A DNA stretch of 64,000 bases from assembly GCA_963665735.1 (NCBI GenBank), contig OY762444.1:1612001-1676000 (forward strand), in the 5' to 3' direction. The stretch comes from CATOSK01 sp963665735. GTDB taxonomy: Bacteria > Chloroflexota > Dehalococcoidia > Lucifugimonadales > UBA3495. The notes under the pieces were generated by a model. The model searched no databases, was not told the origin of the DNA, and saw nothing but the letters and a program-made list of their open reading frames with translations. This document shows positions 50,320 to 59,686 of the stretch, piece after piece (positions within the stretch are counted from its first letter, which is position 1; the number at the start of each line of letters is the position of its first letter). The position numbers were made by a program, and so were the translations under genes.

Positions 50320-50652
50320 CTACCCCCCGGAAATGGCGCAGCCCGGCGTCAAACGCTCCGGAAATTCCCGGCAGCGTTGCGGCCTCTGTTCATAGATGCG
50401 GCAGCCCCAGGTTTCCCGGTCCAGCATCGGGCAGCATTCCCCCGCATGGTCGGCGAAACGAACCCAACCGCCGCCGTCATTCACCGTCAGCTTGGGGTCA
50501 ACCCCCAAGTCGGCGGCCCGGCGGGCAAATTCCTCAACCTCGGCGGGGGTCAGGGTCAGTATCAACGGGCCGCGGCAGCACATGGCCCGGCACTGCTCCA
50601 TGCAGATAACGCTGGCCTGCTGCCGCGTCAACCCAGGGGCCAGAAAAGACAT
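50320..50652 (-). CDS. YkgJ-family cysteine-cluster protein
   Basis: A 110-residue protein. CMEQCRAMCCRGPLILT gives the first cysteine group, ECCPMLDRETWGCRIYEQRP the second, and QRCREFP the last, the C-x3-C...C-x-C pattern of the YkgJ/CxxCxxCC family, which probably chelates zinc or iron. Function is not established. It is divergent from the PaREP1-like gene, 69 bp away. Start 50652 gives a compact protein with the cysteine motif at residue 17. Confidence 0.8.
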   Translation of the reverse strand: MSFLAPGLTRQQASVICMEQCRAMCCRGPLILTLTPAEVEEFARRAADLGVDPKLTVNDGGGWVRFADHAGECCPMLDRETWGCRIYEQRPQRCREFPERLTPGCAISGG

Positions 50653-50721
50653 CCTTCACCTGCGTTCAAGGAATGTAGGATAATGGGCCGCACTGTATAG
50701 CAGCAGCCACGGAGCGCAACA

Positions 50722-51099
50722 GTGACAACTTCCCGAAGGAAAACGGTACAGGAACACATCAACCTGGCCCGCAAGTTTCTGGACGATGCGGAAAGGGAAT
50801 TCGCCGCCGGCGAAGACCTCCAGGGTTCGGAAAAATTGTGGGGCGCCACGTCCCAATCCCTGATGGCCGTCGCCAAGCAGCGCGGTTGGCGGTCGGGCAA
50901 GAGCAACAACCGCGCCGAAGTTGTTGAGCGTCTGGCCGAAGAACTCCAGGACCCTTCGCTGGAATCCGAGTTCGGCGTAGCCGAAAAAGTCCACGCCAAC
51001 TTCTACCACGACTTCATGGAAGACCCGGAACTGGCCCGCTCCCGCGCCATAGTAAACCGTTTCGTCAACCGGATTCTGGCAATGGCCGAAAACCCGTAG
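50722..51099 (+). CDS. PaREP1-like (HEPN-related) small helical protein 2
   Basis: A 125-residue relative of the gene at 23327. It starts with GTG behind GGAG and reads EHINLARKFLDDAEREFAAG, then SEKLWGATSQSLMAVAKQRG and VHANFYHDFMEDPELARSRA. The shared positions are the 'EKlWGA.sq.l.AvA..rGW' helix and the 'haNFY..f' helix. No HEPN RNase motif (R-x4-6-H) is obvious. Role unknown. It converges on the dehydrogenase gene at 51114, only 14 bp away. Confidence 0.6.
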   Translation: MTTSRRKTVQEHINLARKFLDDAEREFAAGEDLQGSEKLWGATSQSLMAVAKQRGWRSGKSNNRAEVVERLAEELQDPSLESEFGVAEKVHANFYHDFMEDPELARSRAIVNRFVNRILAMAENP

Positions 51100-51113
51100 C
51101 GATGCGACCCCGC

Positions 51114-52211
51114 CTAGTCAAACACCAAGATGCTGCGGGCCACTTCCCCTCGGCCCAGGGCGTCGTAGGCGACGTTGATTTCGTCCAGGGTGTAGGTGCG
51201 GCTGACCAGCGCATCCACCTCGATTTTGCCGCTCATGTAAAGTTCAACCATCTTGGGCAGGTCAACCCAGGGCCGCGCCGAACCGTACCACGAACCCATG
51301 ATTACCTTCTCAGTGCGGGGCAAAGACAGGGAGTTGATGGTCACTTCGTCATCCTCCGGGGCCATCCCGACGATGGTGGTGGTTCCGCCCAGGCAAGTCG
51401 CCTCGTAAGCCTGGAGGATGGTGCGGGAGTTGCCGATGGCCTCAAAAGCGTAGTCGGCCCCGCCGTTGGTCAGGCCGCGGATACGACTCACCGTATCGCC
51501 GGCGGTGGCGTCAATGATGTCGGTGGCCCCGAAGTCCCGGGCGTAGGCCAGCTTGTTTTCCAGCACGTCCACCGCGATAATCTGGCTGGCCCCGGCCAGC
51601 GCCGCCCCCTGGACGACATTGAGGCCCACGCCGCCGCAGCCGATGACCACCACGCTGCTGCCGGCCTCCACCTTGGCGGTGTTAATCACGGCCCCGACGC
51701 CGGTCATCACCGAGCAACCCACCAGGCAAGCCTTGTCCAGCGGCATATCGTCCCGCACCGGCACCGCCCCGGTCTGGGGCACCACCACGTACTCGGCGAA
51801 GGACGCGGTGCGGGCGAAGTGGTAAATGTCCTGGCTGCCCTTGTGCAGGCGGGAAGTGCCGTCGAACATCATCCAACGGTCCGAGTCGGAGCCGTTGCAC
51901 AGCACCGGGCGGCCCACGGTGCAATAGCGGCAAAAGCCGCAGTTGGGCCGGAAGTTCAGGATTACGTGGTCGCCGGGCCGGCTCATGGTCACGCCGGGGC
52001 CGACCCGCTCGACGATTCCGGCGGCTTCGTGGCCCAGCACCATCGGCAGGGGCGGCTTCCATTCCCCTTTCATCACGTGGTAGTCCGAATGGCAGACCCC
52101 GGCGGAACTCAACTTCACCAGCACCTCCCCCTCTTTGGGTTCGTCCAACTCCAAAGTCTCCACCACCAGGGGAGCGTTGGCCTCGTAGCATACCGCCGCT
52201 TTGATTTCCAT
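51114..52211 (-). CDS. Zinc-dependent alcohol dehydrogenase (MDR family)
   Basis: A 365-residue medium-chain dehydrogenase. Catalytic zinc ligands are in SSAGVCHSDYHVM and GHEAAGIVERVGPGV; the structural zinc loop is CGFCRYCTVGRPVLC. SSVVVIGCGGVGLNVVQGAA is the NAD(P) Rossmann motif with Asp after it (DVLENK), favouring NAD. The tail YTLDEINVAYDALGRGEVAR is typical of class III-like/benzyl alcohol-type enzymes. AGAGG precedes ATG 52211. Single gene; the alcohol is unknown. Confidence 0.92.
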   Translation of the reverse strand: MEIKAAVCYEANAPLVVETLELDEPKEGEVLVKLSSAGVCHSDYHVMKGEWKPPLPMVLGHEAAGIVERVGPGVTMSRPGDHVILNFRPNCGFCRYCTVGRPVLCNGSDSDRWMMFDGTSRLHKGSQDIYHFARTASFAEYVVVPQTGAVPVRDDMPLDKACLVGCSVMTGVGAVINTAKVEAGSSVVVIGCGGVGLNVVQGAALAGASQIIAVDVLENKLAYARDFGATDIIDATAGDTVSRIRGLTNGGADYAFEAIGNSRTILQAYEATCLGGTTTIVGMAPEDDEVTINSLSLPRTEKVIMGSWYGSARPWVDLPKMVELYMSGKIEVDALVSRTYTLDEINVAYDALGRGEVARSILVFD

Positions 52212-52289
52212 TGCCGTCACCTCTGCCTTCACGTATGGAATAGTCTGGCCCAATTATACCCCGCAACACTAACGGGGGCTATTCAATCG

Positions 52290-52450
52290 TCCCTTCCCCC
52301 TCGACGGGGGAAGTTAGGATGGGGGTGAAAACGTACTGTCATATCGGCGCGCTGCTGCCCCCAACCCGTCATTCCGGCGAAGGCCGGAATCCAGAAGTCC
52401 TACCCAAAAACACCCTCCCACTTCGAGGGAGAGGGCCGGGGTGAGGGTGA
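52290..52450. repeat. Dispersed repeats upstream of the glycosylase gene
   Basis: Two C/G-rich hairpins (about 52296-52327 and 52414-52450, CCCTCCCACTTCGAGGGAG) flank a REP arm (about 52367-52400). They fill most of the 340-bp gap between the divergent dehydrogenase and glycosylase genes. Confidence 0.7.
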
Positions 52451-52551
52451 AACTCCCCCTTGCCGGGCCAACGCACAATGCGATTGCCCTAACCGCCCCA
52501 ACCCGCCTCCTTGTCCGCCGCCAACCCGTCATGTATAGTCGGTTGGCCGTT

Positions 52552-53259
52552 ATGACCAACAACCTTGACCCGGCCGCCGCCCTCCAGGAATTGCAGGAAC
52601 AGGTTATCGCTTGCCGCCGCTGCCCCCGCCTGGTGGAGTGGCGGGAAAAGGTGGCGCGGGAAAAACGCCGGATGTACCGGGACTGGGACTATTGGGGCCG
52701 TCCCCTGCCCTCTTTCGGCGACCCCCATGCCCGTTTGTTGCTGGTGGGGCTGGCTCCGGCGGCCCACGGCGGTAACCGCACCGGGCGGATGTTCACCGGA
52801 GACCGCAGCGGCGATTGGGTTTTTGGGACGCTGCACCGTTTCGGGTTTGCCAGCAGCCCCGACTCCCAACGGCGCGACGACGGCCTGACCCTGCAAGACG
52901 CCTACATCACCGCTGCCCTGCGCTGCGCTCCGCCGGCCAACAAGCCGACGCGGGAAGAGTTGGCCGCCTGCCAGCCCTACTTTCTCCGGGAGTTGGAACT
53001 CTTGACCAACCTCAAAGTAGTGGTGGCCCTGGGCAAAATTGGATTCGACGCTTTTCTGGCGACCTTCCCCCACCGGGGGCTGTCTCTTCCATCGCCCCGT
53101 CCTCGGTTCGGGCATACCTTGGAACACGACCTGGCCGGCGGCGTTAAAGTCATCGGCTCCTACCACCCCAGCCAGCAGAACACCCAGACGGGCCGCTTGA
53201 CCCAACCCATGTTCGACCAAGTTTTCCGCCGCGCCCGCCAAATCCTCGACCACGATTAA
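52552..53259 (+). CDS. Type 5 uracil-DNA glycosylase (UdgB)
   Basis: A 235-residue family 5 glycosylase that removes uracil, and often hypoxanthine, from DNA. The iron-sulfur cysteines are C21 and C24 (ACRRCPRLVEW) plus RCAPP and AACQPYF. The uracil-binding motif is GLAPAAHGGNRTGRMFTGD (66-84), where the Ala-rich form typifies UdgB. The active-site region near the C-terminus reads SYHPSQQNTQTGRLT. ATG 52552 is preferred over in-frame starts further upstream, which run into the repeats. A thermophile-like repair gene, also common in Chloroflexota. Confidence 0.93.
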   Translation: MTNNLDPAAALQELQEQVIACRRCPRLVEWREKVAREKRRMYRDWDYWGRPLPSFGDPHARLLLVGLAPAAHGGNRTGRMFTGDRSGDWVFGTLHRFGFASSPDSQRRDDGLTLQDAYITAALRCAPPANKPTREELAACQPYFLRELELLTNLKVVVALGKIGFDAFLATFPHRGLSLPSPRPRFGHTLEHDLAGGVKVIGSYHPSQQNTQTGRLTQPMFDQVFRRARQILDHD

Positions 53260-53275
53260 CGCCCGCCAAGTTCCT

Positions 53276-53312
53276 TCCCCCTTGATGGGGGAAGGTTAGG
53301 ATGGGGGTGACG
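53276..53312. repeat. C/G-rich hairpin repeat
   Basis: CCTTGATGGGGGAAGGTTAG followed by GATGGGGGTGA, a member of the dispersed hairpin family, directly after the glycosylase gene. Confidence 0.6.
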
Positions 53313-53450
53313 GTCTTGCCCGGCCCACCAACGCAAAATCCCAAAAACCACATCGCCACGTCAATACGCTGTGGAACGCCGTTCCGGGCGTAGTGTATAA
53401 TTGCGCTAGATTCTCAACCGCCGCTAGCCCCACGCGATAGGAACGCCCGT

Positions 53451-53993
53451 ATGGAAGACGCCCCCAGCCAGTTCATTTACTCCGACAAACACCGCATTCC
53501 CGTCAACCTGACCGTCATTTTCTCCCTGGGAGTGGCGGGTTTCGGGTTGTGGACCATGTTCTTCGGCCAGGACGGGGCCATCCGGGCTGAGTTCATCGTC
53601 CTGCTGGGCTTGGGAACTGCTATCTATTCCTGGCTGACCAACCCCCGGGTGTACCTGGTTTACTCCGACGCCCTGTATATTATCTACGGGCGGCCCCGCA
53701 TCAAGAAAATCCGCTTCGACAACATTTCCCACCTGGAAATGCGCCAGTTGGCGACGCCGGACCGCCTGCGGGTCTGGCCGGTTCAAGGGCGGCGGGTGGT
53801 GCTGATGGCCCGCGACCCGGACGAGTTTCACGACCAACTCCAACGCGCGCTGGACGACTACCGCCAGGCCAACCCCGACTTGTATATCCCGGAACTGCCG
53901 GAAGGCCCCGAATCCGGCCCGCCCGAATCCTACGACTCTCCCGACAACCCCGATGCCTCCGGTTCGGGCAACGGCGCATCGCCGAACCGATAG
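53451..53993 (+). CDS. Membrane protein with PH-like domain
   Basis: A 180-residue protein. Two membrane spans (about residues 18-38 and 46-62) are followed by a beta-rich section (PRVYLVYSDALYIIYGRPRI, KKIRFDNISHLEMRQLATPD, RRVVLMARDPDEFHDQLQRA) resembling bacterial PH-type domains, in which a membrane-hairpin anchors a lipid- or protein-binding barrel. The tail is acidic and proline-rich, probably disordered. The next gene starts 21 bp after its stop. Specific role unknown. Confidence 0.6.
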   Translation: MEDAPSQFIYSDKHRIPVNLTVIFSLGVAGFGLWTMFFGQDGAIRAEFIVLLGLGTAIYSWLTNPRVYLVYSDALYIIYGRPRIKKIRFDNISHLEMRQLATPDRLRVWPVQGRRVVLMARDPDEFHDQLQRALDDYRQANPDLYIPELPEGPESGPPESYDSPDNPDASGSGNGASPNR

Positions 53994-54014
53994 CCGGCCC
54001 TTGGTCAGCCCCCG

Positions 54015-54734
54015 TTGGCAACGCTGCAAGACTTGGAAATCAAGCCCGGCTACGTCCGGGCCCTTGGCGTTTTCCTGTTGCTCGCCGCCCTGCTGACCGC
54101 CATTTCGATACCCGCCCGCCTGGTAGCCGGCGCCGACCAGCCCACCCTGGCCGAATCCCTGCGGGCCATCGCCATGAATAAAGACGCCTACGTGATTGGG
54201 AGTTGGGCGCGGCACCTGTCCGGTCTGGCTTTGGAGGCGGCGGTGTTGTGCCTGTTGCGGTCGCGGTGGGGGCAGTTTTCCTTCACCCTCATGGGGGTCA
54301 TCGGATTGCTGGCGTTTTCCGGGCTGGCTACCACCCTTTCCGGTTTCTGCTCGCTGGTGCTGGCAAGAAACGCCCCCGAAATCGAGTCCAGCGCCGTCTT
54401 GCTGTCGGCGGGTTATGTGGAAGAATTGCGCCCTTGGGACATGGCGCGCTGGATTCTGGGCAAGACAGGCTTTTCCCTGGCCGGGTTGGGGTTGATTGCC
54501 TTGGGCGTGTTCCTCCGCCGGGCCAGCCCAGCGTTGCAAATCTACGGGGTCGTCGGGGCGATAATCGGCTTTGGGATGCTTTTTATCTGGATTGACGCCG
54601 TCACCATGGTTCACCGGATTGCCGGCGCCGCCTTTCTGCTCTGGCTTATCGGCGCCGGCGCGTGGTTCTGGCAGTGGAACCCGGAAATACACGAAAAGTA
54701 CGGCCCTGCCAGCACCACCGACCTCTTCGACTAG
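54015..54734 (+). CDS. Multi-span membrane protein
   Basis: A 239-residue protein with six or seven membrane spans, for example ALGVFLLLAALLTAISIPA, FTLMGVIGLLAFSGLATTLS and VVGAIIGFGMLFIWIDAVTM. It starts with TTG at 54015 without a strong ribosome site, so the N-terminus is uncertain. The pattern is loosely that of DUF4386-type proteins, but I do not assign it. Probably co-transcribed with the PH-like gene 21 bp upstream. Confidence 0.55.
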   Translation: MATLQDLEIKPGYVRALGVFLLLAALLTAISIPARLVAGADQPTLAESLRAIAMNKDAYVIGSWARHLSGLALEAAVLCLLRSRWGQFSFTLMGVIGLLAFSGLATTLSGFCSLVLARNAPEIESSAVLLSAGYVEELRPWDMARWILGKTGFSLAGLGLIALGVFLRRASPALQIYGVVGAIIGFGMLFIWIDAVTMVHRIAGAAFLLWLIGAGAWFWQWNPEIHEKYGPASTTDLFD

Positions 54735-54774
54735 CCGGCATCGTCAATTTCATAATCCACCATTCCCGCCCGCT

Positions 54775-54902
54775 ACCGTCATTCCGGCGAAAGCCGGAAT
54801 CCAGAAATCCCAGCCAATCCCACCGTTACCTCTTGATAGAAACGCCGGGCGGAAACCAAAAAATCCCCTCCCCCTACCAGGGGGAGGACTAGGGAGGGGG
54901 TA
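54775..54902. repeat. REP arm and C/G-rich hairpin
   Basis: A REP arm (CGTCATTCCGGCGAAAGCCG, about 54777) and a hairpin (about 54863-54902, CCCTCCCCCTACCAGGGGG). They lie between the converging membrane-protein and CoA-transferase genes. Confidence 0.75.
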
Positions 54903-54917
54903 GCAGACGACACGCCC

Positions 54918-56096
54918 TCAGTAAACTATCCCCTCTCCAACCAGCCGCTCCACCTCTGCGGACGACATTCCCAAAAGCTCCCCCAATCCGTAGGGGTTAT
55001 GCTCGCCCCGGACGGGCGGCGGCGTGGCTTGAGCCTCGGCCTGCCCGTCAAACCGCCAGGGAACCAGAGGCAGTTCCTTGACGCTGGGTTCCCCACCATC
55101 TGGGGGAATATCCCGCCAGAAACCTCGTTCCCGCAGGTGGCGGTTTTCCCAAAGCTGGGCCACCGACAGCGACGGCCCGGCGGCGATTCCCTGGCCTTGC
55201 AACCGCTCCGTCAATTCCATGCCGTCCCATTGACAGGTTGAGCAGGCCAGTTCCAAGTCCAGGTCTGGCCGGTTCTGAACGCGGGAAAGCCCGTCGGCGA
55301 ACCTGGAGTCCGACGCCAAATCCGCCCGATTCAAGACTTGGCACAAGCGACGCCATTCCTCATCCGTTTCGACGGCGATGGCAACCCATTGGTCATCGCC
55401 CCGGCAGGGGTAATTGCCGTGGGGAGCGTGGGCCGGATGGCTGTTGCCCTGGGGTTCCCGGATTCTTTGGTTCATGGAGTAGTCCAGAATGACCTCCGGC
55501 AGCAGCATGGTGGTGGCCTCGGCCATTGACAGGTCAAAATACTGCCCCTCGCCCGTCTCCCGGCAACGGTGCAGGGCGGCGTTAATCAGAAAGACCTCCA
55601 TCATCCCCACCATCGGGTCAGTCCAGATTCCGCCGATGTCCGGTTCCCGCCCGGGATAACCCTGCAACGCGCTCCAGCCGGTGAAACACTGCACCAGCGT
55701 ACCGTAGGCAACCTGCCGGTAATCCGGCCCGGTATGGCCCAACCCGGCAGAGGACAACATGATAATGTCGGGCTTGACCTGCCGGATTTCGGCGTAGCCC
55801 AGGCCCAGCCGTTCAATTACGCCGGGGGCGAAGTTTTCGATTACCACGTCGCTGACGGCGATAATGTCCTTGGCCAGCCCCACGCCTTGGGGATGGGACA
55901 GGTTGAGGGTGACGCTTTTCTTGGACTGATTGATGAAATGGCTGATGCTGCGTTCCCGGTAGGGGTCGGGCCGCCGGTTGCTTTCGATGCGGATGACCTC
56001 GGCGCCCATCGTTCCCAGGTAGCGGGTGCAGGTGGGGCCGGCAATCTGCCAACTGAAATCGGCCACCCGCACGCCGTCCAGGGCCAGCTTGTCCAT
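54918..56096 (-). CDS. CaiB/BaiF family CoA-transferase
   Basis: A 392-residue class III CoA-transferase: LDGVRVADFSWQIAGPTCTR, GAEVIRIESNRRPDPYRERS, VIENFAPGVIERLGLGYAEI and IMLSSAGLGHTGPDYRQVAY. The catalytic Asp is in DIGGIWTDPMVGMMEVFLIN. Third gene of the minus-strand run from 58009; it follows the flavin reductase by 15 bp, so the trio is probably one operon. It may activate the acid product of the reductase-linked oxidation, but that link is inference. Confidence 0.9.
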   Translation of the reverse strand: MDKLALDGVRVADFSWQIAGPTCTRYLGTMGAEVIRIESNRRPDPYRERSISHFINQSKKSVTLNLSHPQGVGLAKDIIAVSDVVIENFAPGVIERLGLGYAEIRQVKPDIIMLSSAGLGHTGPDYRQVAYGTLVQCFTGWSALQGYPGREPDIGGIWTDPMVGMMEVFLINAALHRCRETGEGQYFDLSMAEATTMLLPEVILDYSMNQRIREPQGNSHPAHAPHGNYPCRGDDQWVAIAVETDEEWRRLCQVLNRADLASDSRFADGLSRVQNRPDLDLELACSTCQWDGMELTERLQGQGIAAGPSLSVAQLWENRHLRERGFWRDIPPDGGEPSVKELPLVPWRFDGQAEAQATPPPVRGEHNPYGLGELLGMSSAEVERLVGEGIVY

Positions 56097-56111
56097 AAGT
56101 CCCGCGTCCTC

Positions 56112-56738
56112 TTACCCGGCGGTTAGGGTTTCCGGCTGATAGACCGGGCGCGCCATTTCGTAAACGTCGGTGGTGTGGCAGTACATACTGCCGGCCAGCC
56201 GCCCGGTGGGTTTCAGCAGGTGATGGTTGATGCGGTGGCCATCAATAATGTCGTCGCGGACGTGCATCAGGACGATTTCGCCCAGCACCAACCCATGCTC
56301 ATGCCCCGGACTGCCCAGGGAAATAACCCGGTCAAGGCGACATTCCATGTTCACCGGCGACTCCGCCACCCGCGGCGGCTTGACGATTTCCGACGGCGCC
56401 GGCGTCAGCCCGGCCACGTCAAACTCGCTGACCTCGGCGGGATACTCGGCCGCGGTGCGGTTCATAGCCTCGGCGATTTCGTCCACCACCACGTTAACCA
56501 CGAACTCCCCGTTCTGCTCGATGTTGGCCAGGGTGTCCTTGGGCTTGTTGGGGGCGTGGCGATTGCAGGAAAAAACGATGGTGGGCGGCTCCGACGCCAC
56601 GGCGTTGAAGAAGGAAAAGGGGGCCAGGTTCAGGATGCCGTTGTCGTCCACCGACGACACCAGGGCGATGGGCCGGGGCACCACCACGCCGGTCAAAACG
56701 CGGTAGAAGTTACCGAAGGTCTGCGGGTCAAGTTTCAA
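56112..56738 (-). CDS. Flavin reductase family protein
   Basis: A 208-residue FMN-binding split-barrel protein. RVLTGVVVPRPIALVSSVDD and LNLAPFSFFNAVASEPPTIV are the FMN-binding strands; PKDTLANIEQNGEFVVNVV is the family helix. Such proteins reduce FMN with NAD(P)H for two-component monooxygenases, and could serve the LLM enzymes at 29864 and 42809. It is placed between two CoA-transferases on the same strand. GGAGCG stands before the ATG. Confidence 0.88.
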   Translation of the reverse strand: MKLDPQTFGNFYRVLTGVVVPRPIALVSSVDDNGILNLAPFSFFNAVASEPPTIVFSCNRHAPNKPKDTLANIEQNGEFVVNVVVDEIAEAMNRTAAEYPAEVSEFDVAGLTPAPSEIVKPPRVAESPVNMECRLDRVISLGSPGHEHGLVLGEIVLMHVRDDIIDGHRINHHLLKPTGRLAGSMYCHTTDVYEMARPVYQPETLTAG

Positions 56739-56789
56739 CGTATTCGCTCCTTGGATGGGTTGGATGGGTTTTGACGGGCCGGGGTATCG

Positions 56790-58009
56790 TCAAATTACGC
56801 CGGCGCTGCGCAGAGTCACCAATTCCCGGCGGTCAAGGCCCAGACCTTTTTCGCCGTACACTTCGGCGTTGTGCTGGCCCAACATCGGGGCCGGCTGCGG
56901 GTCGAAAGTCTTGCCGGATGCCAGCTTGAAAGGCCAGCCGGGATAGGTTTGCCAACCGGCGGCGGGATGTTCCACTTCAACGAAAAATTCCCGTTCCTCG
57001 AATTGCGGCGACTGGAACAAATCGGCGGCGGTGTTCAACGGGAAAGAAGGAACGTGAATCCCCTGGCACCGCCGGTAAACGTCCTCTTTAAGCTGTGGAG
57101 CCGTCCACGCCGACAACAGGGGTTCCAGGGCGTCCCAGTTTTCCAACCGGCTGTCACGGGTGGCAAACATGGGGTCGTCGGCCCAGGTTGGTGAATCCAT
57201 CAACTCCACCATGCGCTCCATTGGTCTTGCTGGCGGGGCGAAACGCCGACGTAACCGTCGCGGCAGGGCAGCAGGGCCAGCAGCGATTGGCGAGCGTACT
57301 CCGACTTATCGCGGCCCTTGAGAGTCCCGCCCAAGGCATACTCGGCCAGGGTGGTCTGAGGCAGCACCGCCAGGGCCTCCACCCCGGAAACGTCCACGTG
57401 GCAACCTTCGCCGTGACCTTGGCGGCGATTCAGGGCCAGCATGGCGGCGGTCGCGGCGGCCAGACCGGCGTTGAACTCGGCTTGGCGGGCTGCCAGTTGC
57501 AGCGGCGGTTGTTCCGACGGTTCATCCACCGGCCCCGGATGCTCCCGAGAGTGTCCGCTGAGGTTGCTGACTACCAGGTTGTTGGCGGCGTAACCCGCCC
57601 ACGGGCCGCTCTGTCCGAAGGGTGTAACCGACACCAGCACCAGCCGAGGATTGCGGTGATGCAACGCGGCGTAGTCCAACCCCAGGCCGGGTAGGTAGGA
57701 CGGCGAAAAGTTCTCCACCAACAGGTCGGCGCTGTCGGTCAGCCGCAGCAATAACTCCCGCCCCGACGCCGATTCCAGGTTCAGGGTAATCCCCAGCTTG
57801 TTGGTGTTGAGGCCCAGGAAAAGGCCGCTCTTTTCCGGGTGGGGCAAGTCGTCAGGGAAAGGGCCTTGAGTCCGGGCCGAATCCCCGCCTGGCGGCTCCA
57901 CTTTGATGACCTGCGCCCCCAAGTCGGCGAACAGCTTGGCGCAGAAAGGCGCGCTTACGCCCTGCCCCAAGTCCAGCGCCCTCAGTCCATCCAGAAGGTC
58001 AAACGCCAT
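56790..58009 (-). pseudogene. CaiB/BaiF CoA-transferase, frameshifted
   Basis: Two frames make one transferase. The first (57200-58009) starts MAFDLLDGLRALDLGQGVSA and carries GAQVIKVEPPGGDSARTQGP and LLVENFSPSYLPGLGLDYA, but ends at an abrupt stop after SPRQQDQW. The second frame (56790-57221) continues ERMVELMDSPTWADDPMFAT to the natural end. One G is missing at the junction near 57220 (TGGAG where TGGGAG would be in frame). Either a real inactivation or an assembly error. It begins the transferase-reductase-transferase run. Confidence 0.82.
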
Positions 58010-58299
58010 AACCGCCCCGGTGGTCGGCAAGAATTGCCCGGATTCTAGTTGTGGCTGAAACCGGCGTCAACCGGGGTTAATGGCAGGGTAGCGTTCCGAT
58101 TTAGGTGGCCTAAGTTAGCGTCATTCCGGAGAAGGCCGAAATCCAGGAATGTAACGCCGTTTATGCTTGCCCATCAATGGAAGGAAACCACCTGAAACGG
58201 AACGCTGTCCAATGACAGTTGCCCGTTGCCAACGCTGCCACCCCAACGGTACATTGGCCGCGTTGCCCGTTGCTGCAACAAGACGGGTGAACGGGCAGA

Positions 58300-58989
58300 A
58301 TGGCGGCGGACTGCATGAGTCCCATAACCGAAACCATCGGCGCTTGGGCCGGAATCGCCCAGGCAACCTTTACCGTAATCGCCGTAATCCTGGGCGGGAT
58401 TTTCGCCTGGCGGCGGGGATTTCTGTTCCGCTACGGCCAGCCCCACATTACCATTGCCCACGACATCACCCACCGCCCGGTCAGCGACAGTTACGTTCAC
58501 ATCGAAATTACCGCCATCCTCCGGAACACATCAAGGGTCAAGGTAGAAATCCGCGACGGACTCTTTACCATCCAACAGCTAGCCCCGGCCACCGACGATT
58601 ACGTGGAAGCGTTGTACGGGCAGGCGTTTGTAGGCCAACCCATCTACAAGGACATGAAATGGGTTCTGATAGACGACATTCGCCTTGAATGGGAACCGGA
58701 TGCGCTCATGGTAGAACCGGGACAATCGATTGCCGTTAATCTCGAATACATCGTCCCCCGGGGTATCCAATCGGTGACGCTGACTACCTTCTTCTGCAAC
58801 GTGAGAGTGATGGGAAAGATAGACTCAGCAGTTGGCCCCCATGACGCAACCAGGAAGAAACATCTGTGGCTCTGGGAGCGAAAAGGCCCAAGAGGTTGGA
58901 ACCACATTACCACCTACGATATAATCGCCCCCGGTAGGATGGTCGAGCCGCCGGCCTACCGGGAAACGCCGGCCCCTTACCGTGAGTAG
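58300..58989 (+). CDS. Membrane-anchored protein of unknown function
   Basis: A 229-residue protein with one N-terminal span (AQATFTVIAVILGGIFAWRR), then a soluble beta-rich region (VHIEITAILRNTSRVKVEIR, SIAVNLEYIVPRGIQSVTLT) that looks like an immunoglobulin-type fold. I do not recognise the family. The alternative start ATG 58315 (MSPITETIGAW) has a weak GGCGGA before it. The stop overlaps an ATG of the next frame at 58990. The 58010-58299 gap holds a decayed REP arm (about 58120) and no gene. Confidence 0.5.
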   Translation: MAADCMSPITETIGAWAGIAQATFTVIAVILGGIFAWRRGFLFRYGQPHITIAHDITHRPVSDSYVHIEITAILRNTSRVKVEIRDGLFTIQQLAPATDDYVEALYGQAFVGQPIYKDMKWVLIDDIRLEWEPDALMVEPGQSIAVNLEYIVPRGIQSVTLTTFFCNVRVMGKIDSAVGPHDATRKKHLWLWERKGPRGWNHITTYDIIAPGRMVEPPAYRETPAPYRE

Positions 58990-59179
58990 AATGTTCAAAC
59001 TATTCAAGAAACCCGCACCCAGCGAACCCCAAAACTTCAGCCCTTCCAGCCTCAAGGAGCGGGCCGTAGGCCCTCGTCTCCCCCGGGAACCTGGCAAGCC
59101 CCCCGGCGGCATCGTCGGCATTGAATCCTTGCCGGCAGACCTTCAACCTGCCTACAATCAAGAAAAAGGACATCAACCC

Positions 59180-59686
59180 ATGAACTGGGCCGAAACCATC
59201 GTTCAATCGCTAAAAGACTCGGATACGTCCCTCATCGCCTACGTTCCCGACATATCCATTGACCAAGTAACCAGCCGCATCAGCGAAGATCCTTTCTTCC
59301 ACCTGGTTTCCGCTTCCCGGGAAGAAGAGGCCGTTGGCGTGGCCGTGGGGGCCTATGCCACCGGACGCAATTCCGCCGTGTTCATGCAGTCCAGCGGCTT
59401 CGGCAATAGCATCAACGCCATCGCCAGCCTGTGCCTGCCGGCCCGCACTCCCATACCCTTCTTCATCAACCTGCGGGGCGGCCCCGGCGAGTTCAACCTC
59501 GCCCAGGTTGCTATGGGACGTTCTACTCGCCCCATCCTGGACCAACTGGGGATAGTCCACTTCACGTTGGAGGACGACTACCGCATGGACAAAATCGTTG
59601 ACGGGGCTATCAAGCTGTGCCACGCCAACCGCCAGCCGGTAGCCATTTGCCTGACTCAACTGCTCCACGGAGGCAAGATTGCATAG
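59180..59686 (+). CDS. TPP enzyme, alpha subunit (sulfopyruvate decarboxylase ComD-like)
   Basis: A 168-residue subunit. MNWAETIVQSLKDSDTSLIA, YVPDISIDQVTSRISEDPF and SASREEEAVGVAVGAYATGR, then QSSGFGNSINAIASLCLPA, are those of the pyrimidine-binding half of sulfopyruvate or phosphonopyruvate decarboxylases. AAGGA lies before ATG 59180. An in-frame reading from 58982 adds 66 low-complexity residues and is less likely. The stop overlaps the beta gene by 8 bases; both halves are needed for activity. Confidence 0.85.
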   Translation: MNWAETIVQSLKDSDTSLIAYVPDISIDQVTSRISEDPFFHLVSASREEEAVGVAVGAYATGRNSAVFMQSSGFGNSINAIASLCLPARTPIPFFINLRGGPGEFNLAQVAMGRSTRPILDQLGIVHFTLEDDYRMDKIVDGAIKLCHANRQPVAICLTQLLHGGKIA

